Numbered from the stretch's first letter, positions 23,982 to 33,749 are shown. The stretch is 39,273 nucleotides of DNA from Thermoanaerobaculia bacterium (GCA_027078415.1 JALWYX010000064.1:1-39273); one strand, 5' to 3'. The notes: generated by a model from the letters alone, not told the origin. Numbers and translations are program-made.

Positions 23982-26156
23982 ATGTTGGCTCTAAGAAAAC
24001 TTTTCGGTTTTACTATTATGATATTAGGAATATATACGCTTCTAGCCCTCTTAACATTTGACCCTAATGATCCGTCATTTATAAATATAGTTATACCTCA
24101 ACCAACCGAAATAAATAATATTGGTGGTATAGTAGGAGCCAATATAGCAGCTTTTCTTCTTTGGGCTACAGGTATACTGTCCTATTATCTGGTACTAGGT
24201 ATAACAGCCTACGGTATTCTACTTTCCATAGAAAACAAACGAGTAGCAAACACCTATAGAAAAATTTTTATTTACTTTTTAATAGGATCTTTGCTTACGA
24301 TCTCAGGGTATTTCCTTCCTACTTTAGATAATTTCCATCCTGTAGGAGAGATAGGAAAAATAACGGTAGGTTCTTTGATTGAACTTATAGGAATAGGTGG
24401 TTTATTAATAGTAACTTCTATTTTAACGTTTCTCTTAGTAGATAGTGTGAAACCTAGCTTATTTAACGGGTTTTTTATGAAAATAGCCTCAAAGATAGCT
24501 ACCTTAAAGCTTGTTAAACCTTATAAAAACAAACCTAAAAAAGATGAAACCAGTTCCATTTTCCAAATAAAAGTAAAAAAGAGAATTTTACTAGAAAACG
24601 ACTCACCTTTTGACGAAGGCGAAACAACAAGTAGAGACGATAAAGTGATAACTTTGGAAGGAATAATAGGATTAGAAGAAGAAGTAGAAAAAAATTCATT
24701 TGACGTACCTGATTCTGATCAAATAAAAGTAGTGCCCTCTGGCAATACGTACCCTCCTATAGAATTACTAAACATTACACCTCCTAAGAACGAAGGAATA
24801 TCTCAGATTGATGCTCAGGAAATAGCTTCTAAAATAGAAAAAAAAGCTAAAGAGTATAACGTTAACGGTAAAATAGTAAAAATCTTACAGGGGCCCATTC
24901 TCTCTGTGTATTACTTCAAGCCTGCAGTTGGAATAAGGGTATCGAAGGTAATCAGTTTAACTCCAGAATTCAGTTTAGAAGTTGGTAATGTAAAAATATC
25001 CTCTCTAGATGCTCGTGGAGTATTGGCTATAGAAGTGCCTAATCCTAGAAGATCTACTATAAATTTAGGATGGCTTATACAAAACGAGAGGTTTTTTGCA
25101 GCTACTTCTAAATTATTTTTAGCACTAGGGGTAAAAGTTGACGGTACACCTTACTACGCAGATCTAGCAAAAATGCCTCACCTTCTAGTAGCAGGATCCA
25201 CCGGCTCTGGAAAAAGTGTAGGTTTGCACAACATCGTTTTGTCTATTCTTTATAAGTCTACACCTAGTGAAGTAAACTTTGTGTTTATAGATCCAAAAGC
25301 TATAGAATTTAGCTTTTACGAGAAGTTACCCCATCTACTTTTACCTGTAGTAAAACAGATAGACAAAGCGTTGCATGTGCTCTCCAAGTTGGTTAACGAG
25401 ATGGAGTTAAGATATTCTAAGATAGCACAGTTAAGAGTACGCGATATAAGTGAATACAACTATTTAGCAGAAGAGAGAGGGGAAACTCCGCTTCCATATT
25501 TAGTAATTGTAATAGATGAGTTGGCTGATCTCTTAATGGGCAGTAGTGATAGAAAGAAGATAGAAAACACGTTATGCCGTTTGGCTCAAAAAGGAAGAGC
25601 TGCTGGGATCCATTTAGTAGTAGCTACACAACATCCCAGTTTTAACATAATAGGAGGTGTAATAAAGGCTAATTTCCCTGCGAAAATAGCGTTTAAAACT
25701 TCTCGTGCTACAGACTCCAGAGTGATAATCGATGCAAGCGGTGCTGAGCGATTATTAGGTAAAGGTGATATGCTTTACGTACCACCAAACAGCAGTGCTC
25801 CTATAAGGCTACACGGTGGTTTTGTAACTAATGAAGAGATAAAATCTGTAGTCGATTGGTATAAGGAGCACCACGTAAGCTACACAGAGCAAATTTCATC
25901 TTATCTAGATTCCGAAACAGACAGTGAGTTGAACAGCTACAAAAGTGAAGTAGAAGCGGATGAACTACTCGAAAAGGCTATAGACTTGGTTGTTGAGCGA
26001 GGTGAAGCATCAGCAAGCTACTTACAAAGGAGGTTATCTATAGGGTTTGCGCGAGCATCTAGATTGATAGATATAATGGAACAAAAAGGCATAGTAGGCC
26101 CTCCAAGAGGCAGTAAGCCTAGGAAAGTTTTAATAAAGCCTGAAGATAAACGGTAG
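23982..26156 (+). CDS. ftsK: DNA translocase FtsK
   Basis: 724 aa. Hexameric ATPase that pumps chromosome ends through the division septum and promotes dimer resolution. The first ~170 residues carry about four membrane helices (TIMILGIYTLLALLTF, IAAFLLWATGILSYY, and others). A short linker leads to the alpha/beta motor with Walker A AGSTGSGKSV (about 404-413) and Walker B VIVIDELADLL (about 507-517). The winged-helix gamma domain (about 660-724, ASYLQRRLSIGFARASRLID) reads KOPS polarity sequences. Strong AAGGAGGG ribosome binding site before the ATG. Fmt follows after 11 bases. Confidence 0.96.
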   Translation: MLALRKLFGFTIMILGIYTLLALLTFDPNDPSFINIVIPQPTEINNIGGIVGANIAAFLLWATGILSYYLVLGITAYGILLSIENKRVANTYRKIFIYFLIGSLLTISGYFLPTLDNFHPVGEIGKITVGSLIELIGIGGLLIVTSILTFLLVDSVKPSLFNGFFMKIASKIATLKLVKPYKNKPKKDETSSIFQIKVKKRILLENDSPFDEGETTSRDDKVITLEGIIGLEEEVEKNSFDVPDSDQIKVVPSGNTYPPIELLNITPPKNEGISQIDAQEIASKIEKKAKEYNVNGKIVKILQGPILSVYYFKPAVGIRVSKVISLTPEFSLEVGNVKISSLDARGVLAIEVPNPRRSTINLGWLIQNERFFAATSKLFLALGVKVDGTPYYADLAKMPHLLVAGSTGSGKSVGLHNIVLSILYKSTPSEVNFVFIDPKAIEFSFYEKLPHLLLPVVKQIDKALHVLSKLVNEMELRYSKIAQLRVRDISEYNYLAEERGETPLPYLVIVIDELADLLMGSSDRKKIENTLCRLAQKGRAAGIHLVVATQHPSFNIIGGVIKANFPAKIAFKTSRATDSRVIIDASGAERLLGKGDMLYVPPNSSAPIRLHGGFVTNEEIKSVVDWYKEHHVSYTEQISSYLDSETDSELNSYKSEVEADELLEKAIDLVVERGEASASYLQRRLSIGFARASRLIDIMEQKGIVGPPRGSKPRKVLIKPEDKR

Positions 26157-26167
26157 TAACCGATAGT

Positions 26168-27109
26168 ATGAAGATAGTTTTTTTTGGAACACCTAAGTTT
26201 GCATCTGTATCTTTACTTGCTTTGCTAGATTACGGTATAAAACCGTCCCTTGTTATAACAAAGCCACTTACAGGAAAGACAACAATAGACAGAGAGTCTA
26301 TTCCCGTATACTTTTTGGCAAAAGAAAACGGTATAACTGTTTTAACTCCTAAAGGGAAATTGATAGAGGAAAAAAAACTTTTATCTACGATTTCAAGTTT
26401 AAAACCGGAGTTAGGGGTAGTAGTTGCCTATGGGAAAATATTACCTCCCGAACTGTTCAACTTATTCAAATATGGCTGTATAAATATCCACGCTTCACTT
26501 CTACCTAAGTTGCGTGGTCCAGCGCCGGTAGAATGGGCAATAATGAAAGGTTTTACAGAAACAGGTGTTACTATAATGCAAATAGATGAAGGAATAGATA
26601 CAGGTCCTATATATCTACAAGCAAAAACTAAGATATTTCCAGACGAAAACTCGCAAGAAGTAAAAAGCAGACTAGCGTATCTGGGCTCCTCTTTACTTAT
26701 AGAAACAATAAAAGGAATTTTCACAAACTCGCTTGTACCCAAACCTCAAACTGGTAATCCTACTTACGCTCCATTTATCAAAAAGGAAAATTGTATTATA
26801 AACTTTTCTTGTAAAGCATCAGAGATATACAATTTATACAGAGCTTTAGTCCCCAAAAGACAACCTTTTTTCTACAAAAAAGGTGAAGAAATAAAAGTAC
26901 ACTCTATGAGAATAGCAAATCTTGCTCAGCAAAACGATCAAACGTGCAGAATAAAAGGAGTATCAGGAAAAGGCATAATAGTTTCTTGTTCTGTGGGGGA
27001 TCTGATATTAGAAAGGCTTCAACGCCCAGGTAGGAAAATAGTAACAGGTATAGATTTTGTAAACGGTCTAAGGTTAAAAGTAGGGGATTACATTTGCGAC
27101 TATGCCTAA
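26168..27109 (+). CDS. fmt: Methionyl-tRNA formyltransferase
   Basis: 313 aa. Formylates the amino group of Met-tRNAfMet using 10-formyl-tetrahydrofolate, for bacterial initiation. The catalytic triad falls at the same numbering as in E. coli: N106 and H108 in INIHASLLPKLRGPAP and D144 in EGIDTGP. The N-terminal FFGTPKFASVSL starts the Rossmann-like domain and the C-terminal OB-like domain starts near 205. No peptide deformylase gene is adjacent. The 3' end overlaps rsmB by 8 bases. Confidence 0.96.
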   Translation: MKIVFFGTPKFASVSLLALLDYGIKPSLVITKPLTGKTTIDRESIPVYFLAKENGITVLTPKGKLIEEKKLLSTISSLKPELGVVVAYGKILPPELFNLFKYGCINIHASLLPKLRGPAPVEWAIMKGFTETGVTIMQIDEGIDTGPIYLQAKTKIFPDENSQEVKSRLAYLGSSLLIETIKGIFTNSLVPKPQTGNPTYAPFIKKENCIINFSCKASEIYNLYRALVPKRQPFFYKKGEEIKVHSMRIANLAQQNDQTCRIKGVSGKGIIVSCSVGDLILERLQRPGRKIVTGIDFVNGLRLKVGDYICDYA

Positions 27110-28496
27110 AAGCGGTCTATCTCCACGAAAATGGGTAAAAGCTGAGAAAGAGAGCACGAAGAATACTGTTCTCTTTCAAAGTGCACGCTCTGCTGCTTGG
27201 TGGATAGTTGAAAAACTATTAACAGACAAATACTCAAATCATGACCAGCTATTTGACCGTTTTTTATCTTTTTTTTCGCAACGCGATAAAGCAAAAATCC
27301 GTAAATTGGTCCTAGGTACCTTAAGGTGGCTATCACGTCTGGACTACATAATAGAGCAGATATCAAACAGAGAACTGGATAAAATACAACCTACAATTAT
27401 GACAATCTTACGCGTTAGTACGTATGAACTTCTGGAACTACCTAGAACACCGGCGTATGCAATTTTAAGTGAAGCAGTAGAAGGGGCAAAAGCTGTAGGT
27501 AAAAGAGGAGCAGGATCTTTTGTCAATGCCATATTAAGGAAAATTGCTACTAAACGATCGTTTGAGAAGTGGCCTATTGAGGAGAGTGATCTAATTAAAA
27601 AGTTATCTATAGAGTATAGTCATCCTGAATTCCTTATAAAAAGGTGGCTAAAACTGTTTGGGTATGAACAGACGTTATCGATTTTAAAAAGTAACAACGA
27701 AGAGCATCCTGTTACTATATTAACGTTCAAAAGTAAAGGAGGCAGAGAATACGCTGCAGAGCATTTGATTGAAGCAGGAATAGACGTTGAACCATCATTT
27801 GTCTCACCTCTGGCACTTATTGTAAAAAGCAAACTACCTGCATCACTAGGCAAGATAATTGCCGACAACTATTACGTTCAAGACTCTGGTGGCCAGATGG
27901 CTGCTCTTACCCCTTTGCCTTTCGAAGGAGAAAATATTTTAGATGCAGCTGCATCCCCAGGAGGTAAAACCTTCTCTCTTTTAGCTTTTAATAACAACTT
28001 AAATATAGTAGCCAATGACGCTTCAGTAAAGAGAGTTGCACTTTTAGCTCAAAACGCATCAAGGTTAGGATTCAACCTCGATCTTTGCGCTTCTAGATAC
28101 GCTGAAGGGATAGAAGAGAAATTTGACAGAGTTATAGCAGACCTACCTTGCAGTGGCACAGGTACATTGAAGAAAAATCCGGAAATCAAATGGAGAATAA
28201 GTGAAGAAACAATAAATAAATTCAAAAGCGAAAACTACAAATTTATAGAAAAACTAAAAGATAAAGTTAAAGTAGGAGGGCTTTTAGTTATAATCACTTG
28301 TAGTATAGAACCAGAAGAAAACCTTGAGATAGCACAACAATTTCTCGAAAAGTATAGAAACTTTACATTTTACATACCTAGAGTTGCTTTTCCCAACGTT
28401 CGTTTTTACCGAATATCCTCATCATTAGTTATCCTACCTACTAAAGAAAACGACGGTTATTCTATAACAATTTTAAGAAAGGTAGCTGATGAGTAA
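27102..28496 (+). CDS. rsmB: 16S rRNA (cytosine967-C5)-methyltransferase RsmB
   Basis: 464 aa. The N-terminal ~150 residues form the NusB-like RNA-binding domain (ILRVSTYELLELPRTPAYAILSEAVEGAK). The SAM-binding core starts at LDAAASPGGKT. The two conserved cysteines of RNA m5C methyltransferases are present: about C350 in DLPCSGTGTL (motif VI side) and about C400 in ITCSIEPEEN. Pairing with fmt (8-base overlap) is the classical fmt-rsmB arrangement. A ~30-residue basic extension precedes the NusB-like domain. The ATG lies inside the fmt 3' end. Confidence 0.95.
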   Translation: MPKSGLSPRKWVKAEKESTKNTVLFQSARSAAWWIVEKLLTDKYSNHDQLFDRFLSFFSQRDKAKIRKLVLGTLRWLSRLDYIIEQISNRELDKIQPTIMTILRVSTYELLELPRTPAYAILSEAVEGAKAVGKRGAGSFVNAILRKIATKRSFEKWPIEESDLIKKLSIEYSHPEFLIKRWLKLFGYEQTLSILKSNNEEHPVTILTFKSKGGREYAAEHLIEAGIDVEPSFVSPLALIVKSKLPASLGKIIADNYYVQDSGGQMAALTPLPFEGENILDAAASPGGKTFSLLAFNNNLNIVANDASVKRVALLAQNASRLGFNLDLCASRYAEGIEEKFDRVIADLPCSGTGTLKKNPEIKWRISEETINKFKSENYKFIEKLKDKVKVGGLLVIITCSIEPEENLEIAQQFLEKYRNFTFYIPRVAFPNVRFYRISSSLVILPTKENDGYSITILRKVADE

Positions 28497-28524
28497 AACC
28501 GTCTCTCTATTAACCCTAAATAAC

Positions 28525-28552
28525 TTGACAAATATAACATTTTGTCTATAAA
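28525..28552 (+). promoter_or_regulatory. Sigma70-type promoter of HU gene
   Basis: A perfect -35 TTGACA (28525-28530) and a -10 TATAAA (28547-28552) with a 16-base spacer, ending about 37 bases before the HU start. This is the best promoter in the window and fits a highly expressed gene. Confidence 0.75.
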
Positions 28553-28588
28553 GTTGGGTAACATCAAAAAATAGTAAGGAGGTTGGTA

Positions 28589-28873
28589 ATGGCTGGAAAA
28601 ATGGAAATAGTTGATTACCTAGCTAAAAACGTGGACGGTTTAACAAAAAAAACCGCGAAAGAGGTTGTGGATGCATTTATAGATGGTTTACAAGAAGTTC
28701 TTTTAGAGACGGGATATGTAAGATTACCCAATTTAGGAACGTTTAAAATTAGTATGCGCAAGGAGCGCACGGGTAGAAATCCTAGAACCAAAGAGGTTAT
28801 CAAAATACCCGCAACCAAAGTAGTAAAATTTAACCCTGCCTCTTCTCTGAAGGAAAAAGTAGCCAAAAGTTAA
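28589..28873 (+). CDS. hup: HU family DNA-binding protein
   Basis: 94 aa. Small basic histone-like protein that bends and compacts DNA as a dimer. The DNA-binding arm signature GRNPRTKEVIKIPATKVVKFNP is present, preceded by LPNLGTFKI. ATG at 28589 is preferred over an in-frame TTG two codons earlier, because AAGGAGG lies at 28577-28583, five bases before the ATG. The gene has its own consensus promoter and a strong terminator, so it is monocistronic. Confidence 0.95.
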   Translation: MAGKMEIVDYLAKNVDGLTKKTAKEVVDAFIDGLQEVLLETGYVRLPNLGTFKISMRKERTGRNPRTKEVIKIPATKVVKFNPASSLKEKVAKS

Positions 28874-28904
28874 AAATACTTTTTCTATAAATTACTGCAT
28901 CATC

Positions 28905-28944
28905 AGGAGTTTAAACTCTAGAGTTTAAACTCCTAATTTTTTTT
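28905..28944 (+). terminator. Intrinsic terminator of HU, built from a tandem palindrome
   Basis: Bases 28905-28934 are a perfect 30-base inverted repeat (arms AGGAGTTTAAACTCT and its complement) followed by eight T (28937-28944). Each half contains the 12-base palindrome GAGTTTAAACTC (28907-28918 and 28921-28932), so one long hairpin or two short ones can form. The hairpin plus T-run is a classical terminator in the plus direction. Confidence 0.85.
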
Positions 28945-28952
28945 GTTATAAA
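28944..28952 (+). promoter_or_regulatory. Extended -10 promoter for sdhCAB
   Basis: TGTTATAAA (TGn at 28944-28946, TATAAA at 28947-28952) directly follows the HU terminator T-run. The -35 position falls inside the second GAGTTTAAACTC palindrome, so a protein bound there could control the promoter. Confidence 0.45.
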
Positions 28953-28985
28953 ATCAAAAATGCACATATGTAGAGAGGGAGGAAG

Positions 28986-29666
28986 ATGAAGATATCTTAC
29001 TTTTACTCCACTCCCATAGGCAAAAAAATCGTAATGGCCGTAACTGGGATAATTCTATTTATCTTTGTTCTTTTCCATATGTTAGGGAACCTTATAATTT
29101 ACTCTGGTCCTGAGAGGTACAACGGCTACGCTGAACATTTAAGAAAGTTGGGAGAACCTTTCTTGGGAGAGAATCAATTTTTATGGATAGCTCGAACAGT
29201 TCTACTTATAGCTCTGATACTACATATCCATTCTGCGTGGGCGGTTAGTAAAACTTCGTGGGATGCTAGGAAGAAACCTTATCACGTTTATTCTCCTGTG
29301 CAGCTAGATTATGCTGCTCGCACTATGAAGATAGGTGGTGTTATAATACTTTTATTCGTTATCTACCACCTAGCTCACTTTACTTTCGGCTTTTCGTGGG
29401 CGCATCCAAACTTCATTAAAGGCGACGTCTATCATAACGTAGTTGTTGGCTTCAGTGTTTGGTGGGTAAGCGCAATTTATATAGTTGCACAATTAGCTCT
29501 CGCTATGCATCTATATCACGGTTTATGGAGCTTATTTCAAACTATCGGTATAACAGCTAACAAAAAGAGAGATTGGCGTAGAAATTTTGCTATATTATTC
29601 GCGCTTCTTATTGCTATAGGCAATATATCTATACCCATTTCGGTCCTTTTAGGTATAGTTAAATAA
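28986..29666 (+). CDS. sdhC: Succinate dehydrogenase/fumarate reductase cytochrome b subunit (five-helix type)
   Basis: 226 aa. Single membrane anchor with about five helices, the type found in Bacteroidota, Epsilonproteobacteria-like Frd and some others, carrying up to two b hemes and linking SdhAB to quinone. Histidines suitable as heme ligands lie in or near helices: H31 (LFHMLGNL), H80/H82, H128/H131 (YHLAHF) and H175/H178 (MHLYHGLW), spaced much like those of Wolinella FrdC. The N-terminal STPIGKKIVMAVTG is typical of this group. GGGAGGAAG ribosome binding site. sdhA follows after 12 bases. Direction (succinate oxidation or fumarate reduction) cannot be told from sequence. Confidence 0.92.
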   Translation: MKISYFYSTPIGKKIVMAVTGIILFIFVLFHMLGNLIIYSGPERYNGYAEHLRKLGEPFLGENQFLWIARTVLLIALILHIHSAWAVSKTSWDARKKPYHVYSPVQLDYAARTMKIGGVIILLFVIYHLAHFTFGFSWAHPNFIKGDVYHNVVVGFSVWWVSAIYIVAQLALAMHLYHGLWSLFQTIGITANKKRDWRRNFAILFALLIAIGNISIPISVLLGIVK

Positions 29667-29678
29667 ATAGGAGGTATA

Positions 29679-31646
29679 ATGGAAATAAAGCTAACTACAG
29701 GCAGCAGTTTAGAGATAGAGGAATCTAACTACAAGTTTGACGCGCGTGTTCCAGATGGTCCTTTAGAAAAGAGATGGAAAAACAAAAAAGATCAATTAGA
29801 GTTAATAGCGCCTCCTAATAGAAGAAATTTCAGGGTTATAGTTGTAGGAACTGGATTGGCTGGTGCTTCTGCAGCTGCAACTCTAGGCCAACTAGGGTAC
29901 AGAGTAACCGTATTTTGTTATCAAGATTCTCCTAGAAGGGCTCATAGTATAGCTGCTCAAGGAGGTATCAATGCCGCTAAAAATTATCAAAATGACAACG
30001 ATAGTACTTGGAGACTATTTTACGAAACAATAAAAGGAGGAGACTATAGAGCACGTGAGTCAAATGTTTATAGACTTGCAGAATTGTCTGTCAACATAAT
30101 AGATCAAGCGGTAGCTCAGGGGGTACCTTTTGCAAGAGATTACGCTGGATACCTAGATAACAGATCGTTTGGAGGTGTACGTGTAGCTAGAACGTTTTAC
30201 GCTAAAGGGCAGACGGGTCAACAGTTGCTTTTAGGAGCTTATCAAGCCCTTATGCGTCAAGTTGACAAAGGCAATGTCACTATATATCCTCGCCACGAAA
30301 TGTTGGACGTTGTACTAATAGATGGGAAAGCAAGAGGTGTTGTAGTAAGAGATCTTGTAACGGGAGAGATCAAAAGTTTTGCTGCAGAAGCTGTAATATT
30401 AGCCACAGGAGGTTATTCCAACGTATACTATTTATCTACCAACGCTAAAGGTTCCAACGCAACTGCCATTTGGAGAGCTCACAAGAAAGGAGCCGCTTTT
30501 GCTAATCCATGTTTTACTCAAATACATCCAACGTGTATTCCTCCTAGCGGTGAATATCAATCGAAACTCACCCTCATGAGTGAATCCCTTAGAAACGACG
30601 GTCGTATTTGGGTTCCTAAGAAAAAAGGAGATAAAAGGAACCCTAAAGAGATACCTGAAAATGAAAGGGATTATTATTTGGAGCGGATCTATCCAGCTTA
30701 TGGTAATCTCGTTCCCAGAGATATAGCCTCCAGAGCTGCTAAGCGAATGTGTGACGCTGGATACGGCGTGGGACCAAATGGTATTGGTGTTTATCTGGAT
30801 TTTTCTGATGCTATAAAAAGGTTAGGTAAAGAGGTTATAGAAGCTCGCTATGGAAATCTATTTGATATGTATGAAAAAATCACAGGAGATAGCCCGTGGG
30901 AAGTTCCTATGAAAATATATCCAGCACCCCATTACACCATGGGAGGGTTATGGGTAGATTACCACCTGATGAGTACAATACCGGGTCTTTTCGTTATAGG
31001 AGAAGCCAACTTCTCGGATCATGGAGCAAACAGACTTGGTGCCAGTGCGTTAATGCAATGTTTAGCCGATGGATATTTTATTATCCCAAACACTATAGCA
31101 GATTATCTAGCTCCTATGTTAACGGAGAAAAAAGTTGATACAGATCATCCGGAATTTAAAAAATCAATTGAAAATGTAAAGTCCACCATCGATAGATTGC
31201 TCTCTACAAAGGGAAAATATTCTGTTGATCATTACCATAGAACCCTTGGCAAGATAATGTGGGATAAGTGTGGTATGTCGCGCAATGCCAAAGGCTTATC
31301 AGAAGCTATAGAAGAGATAAAAGGGTTAAGAGAAGAGTATTGGAATGAAGTTAAAGTTCCTGGAGACAACAATGAACTAAACCAATCGCTCGAAAAAGCT
31401 ATGAGGGTTGCAGATTTTATGGAATTAGCAGAGCTTATGTGTATAGATGCTCTGGCTAGAGAAGAGTCGTGTGGAGGACATTTTAGGGAAGAATTTGCAA
31501 CTCCTGAAGGTGAGGCTCTGAGAAACGACGAAAAATTCTCCTTTGTTTCATGCTGGTTTTGGAATGGAGAGGTCGGAAAATGGGCTTTTGCAAAGGAAGA
31601 TCTAGTTTTTGAATTCGTAAAACCCACTGTAAGGAGTTATAAATGA
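29679..31646 (+). CDS. sdhA: Succinate dehydrogenase/fumarate reductase flavoprotein subunit
   Basis: 655 aa. FAD-binding [11 protein letters not shown] at residues 57-67 and the FAD-linking histidine H89 in [10 protein letters not shown]. Active-site segments include [37 protein letters not shown] and [14 protein letters not shown]. The ~50-residue N-terminal extension before the dinucleotide fold and total length match the SdhA partnering five-helix SdhC. It oxidises succinate or reduces fumarate at the flavin. AGGAGG ribosome binding site before the ATG; the stop overlaps sdhB in ATGA. Confidence 0.95.
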   Translation: MEIKLTTGSSLEIEESNYKFDARVPDGPLEKRWKNKKDQLELIAPPNRRNFRVIVVGTGLAGASAAATLGQLGYRVTVFCYQDSPRRAHSIAAQGGINAAKNYQNDNDSTWRLFYETIKGGDYRARESNVYRLAELSVNIIDQAVAQGVPFARDYAGYLDNRSFGGVRVARTFYAKGQTGQQLLLGAYQALMRQVDKGNVTIYPRHEMLDVVLIDGKARGVVVRDLVTGEIKSFAAEAVILATGGYSNVYYLSTNAKGSNATAIWRAHKKGAAFANPCFTQIHPTCIPPSGEYQSKLTLMSESLRNDGRIWVPKKKGDKRNPKEIPENERDYYLERIYPAYGNLVPRDIASRAAKRMCDAGYGVGPNGIGVYLDFSDAIKRLGKEVIEARYGNLFDMYEKITGDSPWEVPMKIYPAPHYTMGGLWVDYHLMSTIPGLFVIGEANFSDHGANRLGASALMQCLADGYFIIPNTIADYLAPMLTEKKVDTDHPEFKKSIENVKSTIDRLLSTKGKYSVDHYHRTLGKIMWDKCGMSRNAKGLSEAIEEIKGLREEYWNEVKVPGDNNELNQSLEKAMRVADFMELAELMCIDALAREESCGGHFREEFATPEGEALRNDEKFSFVSCWFWNGEVGKWAFAKEDLVFEFVKPTVRSYK

Positions 31647-32383
31647 AGCTAAAACTAAAAATCTGGCGGCAAAAAAACTCATCGTCACCAGGCCAATTTG
31701 TAGACTATACTGTAGATAACATATCCCCAGATATGTCTTTCCTTGAAATGTTAGATGTTTTAAATGAACGGTTAATAGAAGAAGGTAAAGATCCAGTAGC
31801 TTTTGATCACGATTGTAGAGAAGGCATATGTGGAACGTGTGGAATGATGATAAACGGTGTAGCACACGGGCCGTTGCCAGGTACTACAACGTGCCAACTG
31901 CATATGAGACATTTTAAAGACGGAGATACCATAGTAATAGAACCTTTTAGAGCAGACACTTTTCCAGTTATAAAAGACTTGATTGTAAATAGAAATGCGT
32001 TTGACAGAATAATAAAAGCTGGAGGGTATATAAGTGTAAACACAGGTAGTGCACCTGAAGCAAACAGTACAAGAGTAGCTAAAAGCATAGCAGATACAGC
32101 TTTTGAAGCAGCGGCATGTATAGGTTGTGGTGCGTGTGTAGCACAATGCCCCAACGCTTCAGCATCCCTCTTTGTAGCAGCTAAAATAGCTCACTTAAAT
32201 ATACTTCCTCACGGACAACCGGAACGTAGACAAAGAACTATTCAGATGATCAACCAAATGATAGAAGAGGGATTTGGAAGTTGCTCAAACTTCAGAGAAT
32301 GCGAAGCAGTATGCCCCAAAGAGATCTCTGTAGATTTTATAGCCTTTCTAAACAAAGAGTTCATAAAAAGCATCTGGAAATAA
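31643..32383 (+). CDS. sdhB: Succinate dehydrogenase/fumarate reductase iron-sulfur subunit
   Basis: 246 aa. Carries electrons from the SdhA flavin to the SdhC hemes or quinone. The [2Fe-2S] cluster cysteines are C58, C63, C66 and C84. The second domain has C159[11 protein letters not shown] (C159, C162, C165, C169) for [4Fe-4S] and C214, C220 and C224 completing [4Fe-4S]/[3Fe-4S] binding, all present. Overlaps sdhA by ATGA with an AAGGAG site before it. Last gene of the sdhCAB operon. Confidence 0.95.
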   Translation: MKLKLKIWRQKNSSSPGQFVDYTVDNISPDMSFLEMLDVLNERLIEEGKDPVAFDHDCREGICGTCGMMINGVAHGPLPGTTTCQLHMRHFKDGDTIVIEPFRADTFPVIKDLIVNRNAFDRIIKAGGYISVNTGSAPEANSTRVAKSIADTAFEAAACIGCGACVAQCPNASASLFVAAKIAHLNILPHGQPERRQRTIQMINQMIEEGFGSCSNFRECEAVCPKEISVDFIAFLNKEFIKSIWK

Positions 32384-32862
32384 ACTTTCACTCGGTTAAA
32401 ATAATAAAATATACAAAACCTACTTTAGCCAGAGAGGCCGTACATACTAACCTTAAATATCCTCTTACTAATAAAATATCTCCCAATACTTCTTAAAAAT
32501 TTTTAAAAATGTAAATTTACCCGTGTTTATTAAACATAACTACAAAAACAAAACAACAATCTTTACTTATCCCAAACGACGTTATAAATTACCACGCACC
32601 TAACAACTTTGCAAATCCAGATAATATAAGAGCAAAAACCTCTCAACGATCTAAATAAAGTATTTCCTATCCAATACAGATTAAGTACAAACGTAGAAAA
32701 ATATATACGCCACGGATCAAATATAGGTAGGATTAACCTATCCTTAAATGAACTAAACGTTAGATTCTAGAACAGGAGTATCTGCTACAATTCAAACACA
32801 AACATTTCACATAAGATAAAAAATGTAGTACAATTTAGCAAATAAAAAAGGAGGAAGGTAAT
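32384..32862. other. 480-bp AT-rich gene-free stretch
   Basis: No credible gene is seen between sdhB and the P-domain protein; a run of short frames has no ribosome binding sites. A weak promoter-like pair (TTTCAC at 32805, TACAAT at 32829-32834, 18-base spacer) lies about 30 bases before the next start and may serve the P-domain gene. Confidence 0.5.
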
Positions 32863-33489
32863 ATGAAAAAAGTAACGAAAATAGCGGGACTTATAGCCTT
32901 TATACCAACTCTCACTTTAGCTCAGATATATACAACTTCAGATGCACCTATATCTATACCTGACGGTGGTGGTACTGCAAATCCAGCATGTCAAACTATA
33001 ACAGTCGCAGGAGGACCTACTTCAATAACCCAAGTAGGAGTCTCTGTAACACTTACACACACCTGGCTAGGCGATTTAGCTATAGAAGTCACATCTCCAG
33101 CAGGTACCACACTTACTATAGCTAATAGACCAGGTCATCCTGGAAGCTCCTTTGGAGACAGCTCCGATTTAGACCCTAACTATCCTCTAGACTTTGATGA
33201 CGGCTTCGGTTTAGACGCAGAAGCGATGGGTGCTGCTTGTCCTAACAGTGGAGACACTGTAGGGTTAGATTGTGATGATCCTCCAGACTATTTCCCTAAT
33301 CCAGATGGAGCCGGTACAGGAGGTGGAGTAGGTACAAACTTTAGCGATTTTGCTGGAGAAGATTGCAACGGTACGTGGACTTTATGTGTAATGGACAACG
33401 TAGGTGGAGATTCAGGTACCTTACACAGTTGGTCACTTGCTTGTAATGCAACAATACCTGTTACTCTAAAGAGCTTCAGCATAGAGTAG
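32863..33489 (+). CDS. Secreted stand-alone P-domain (P/Homo B) protein
   Basis: 208 aa. A signal peptide (residues 1-20, cut near TLTLA) precedes a P/Homo B-type beta-sandwich: SVTLTHTWLGDLAIEVTSPAG and later NGTWTLCVMDNVGGDSGTLHSW are diagnostic of the C-terminal domain of proprotein convertases and many bacterial exoproteases. No protease domain is attached. Between them is an acidic Asp/Gly/Pro-rich insert (FDDGFGLDAE, LDCDDPPDYFPNPDG) likely to bind calcium. Six cysteines (43, 126, 137, 168, 175, 194) suggest disulfides. The protein ends IPVTLKSFSIE, which could be a cut-down sorting or anchoring tag. Very strong AAGGAGGAAGG site and own terminator suggest high expression. Confidence 0.82.
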   Translation: MKKVTKIAGLIAFIPTLTLAQIYTTSDAPISIPDGGGTANPACQTITVAGGPTSITQVGVSVTLTHTWLGDLAIEVTSPAGTTLTIANRPGHPGSSFGDSSDLDPNYPLDFDDGFGLDAEAMGAACPNSGDTVGLDCDDPPDYFPNPDGAGTGGGVGTNFSDFAGEDCNGTWTLCVMDNVGGDSGTLHSWSLACNATIPVTLKSFSIE

Positions 33490-33505
33490 CTAAAATACAA
33501 AAACC

Positions 33506-33549
33506 AATTAAAAAGGGAGAAACGTCTGTTTCTCCCTTTTTAATTTTTT
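33506..33549 (+). terminator. Intrinsic terminator of P-domain gene
   Basis: An 18-bp perfect stem (33506-33523 with 33528-33545, core GGGAGAAAC/GTTTCTCCC) with a GTCT tetraloop, followed by a T-run through 33549. It lies 17 bases after the P-domain stop. Because the outer stem is A/T, it may also work in the reverse direction. Confidence 0.88.
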
Positions 33550-33666
33550 AAGGATCTATTGAAAATTTGGGAAGCAATTAGAGGTAACGCTTGTCTCAAA
33601 ACAAAACCGTTTGCTTAAAAAACCATAAGATGCGTAATGCTATCAAAGAACACAAGTGAGGTGAAC

Positions 33667-33728
33667 AAACTGTTAAAAAGTAAGTTACTTTTTTATTAAC
33701 TAAATAATCTCCATTGTTTTAACAGTTT
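33667..33728. repeat. Nested inverted repeat upstream of E1 gene
   Basis: AAACTGTTAAAA (33667-33678) is repeated inverted as TTTTAACAGTTT (33717-33728) with a 38-base spacer; inside, AAAAAGTAA-G-TTACTTTTT (33675-33693) forms a second perfect dyad followed by T. It lies just upstream of the E1 promoter and may be an operator or a terminator-like barrier. Confidence 0.5.
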
Positions 33729-33749
33729 TTACAACTATCTATAACAACC

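Noticed and set aside
31772-32154. Two open frames antisense to sdhB
   Set aside because: They mirror the cysteine-rich iron-sulfur coding region; composition is that of an antisense shadow.
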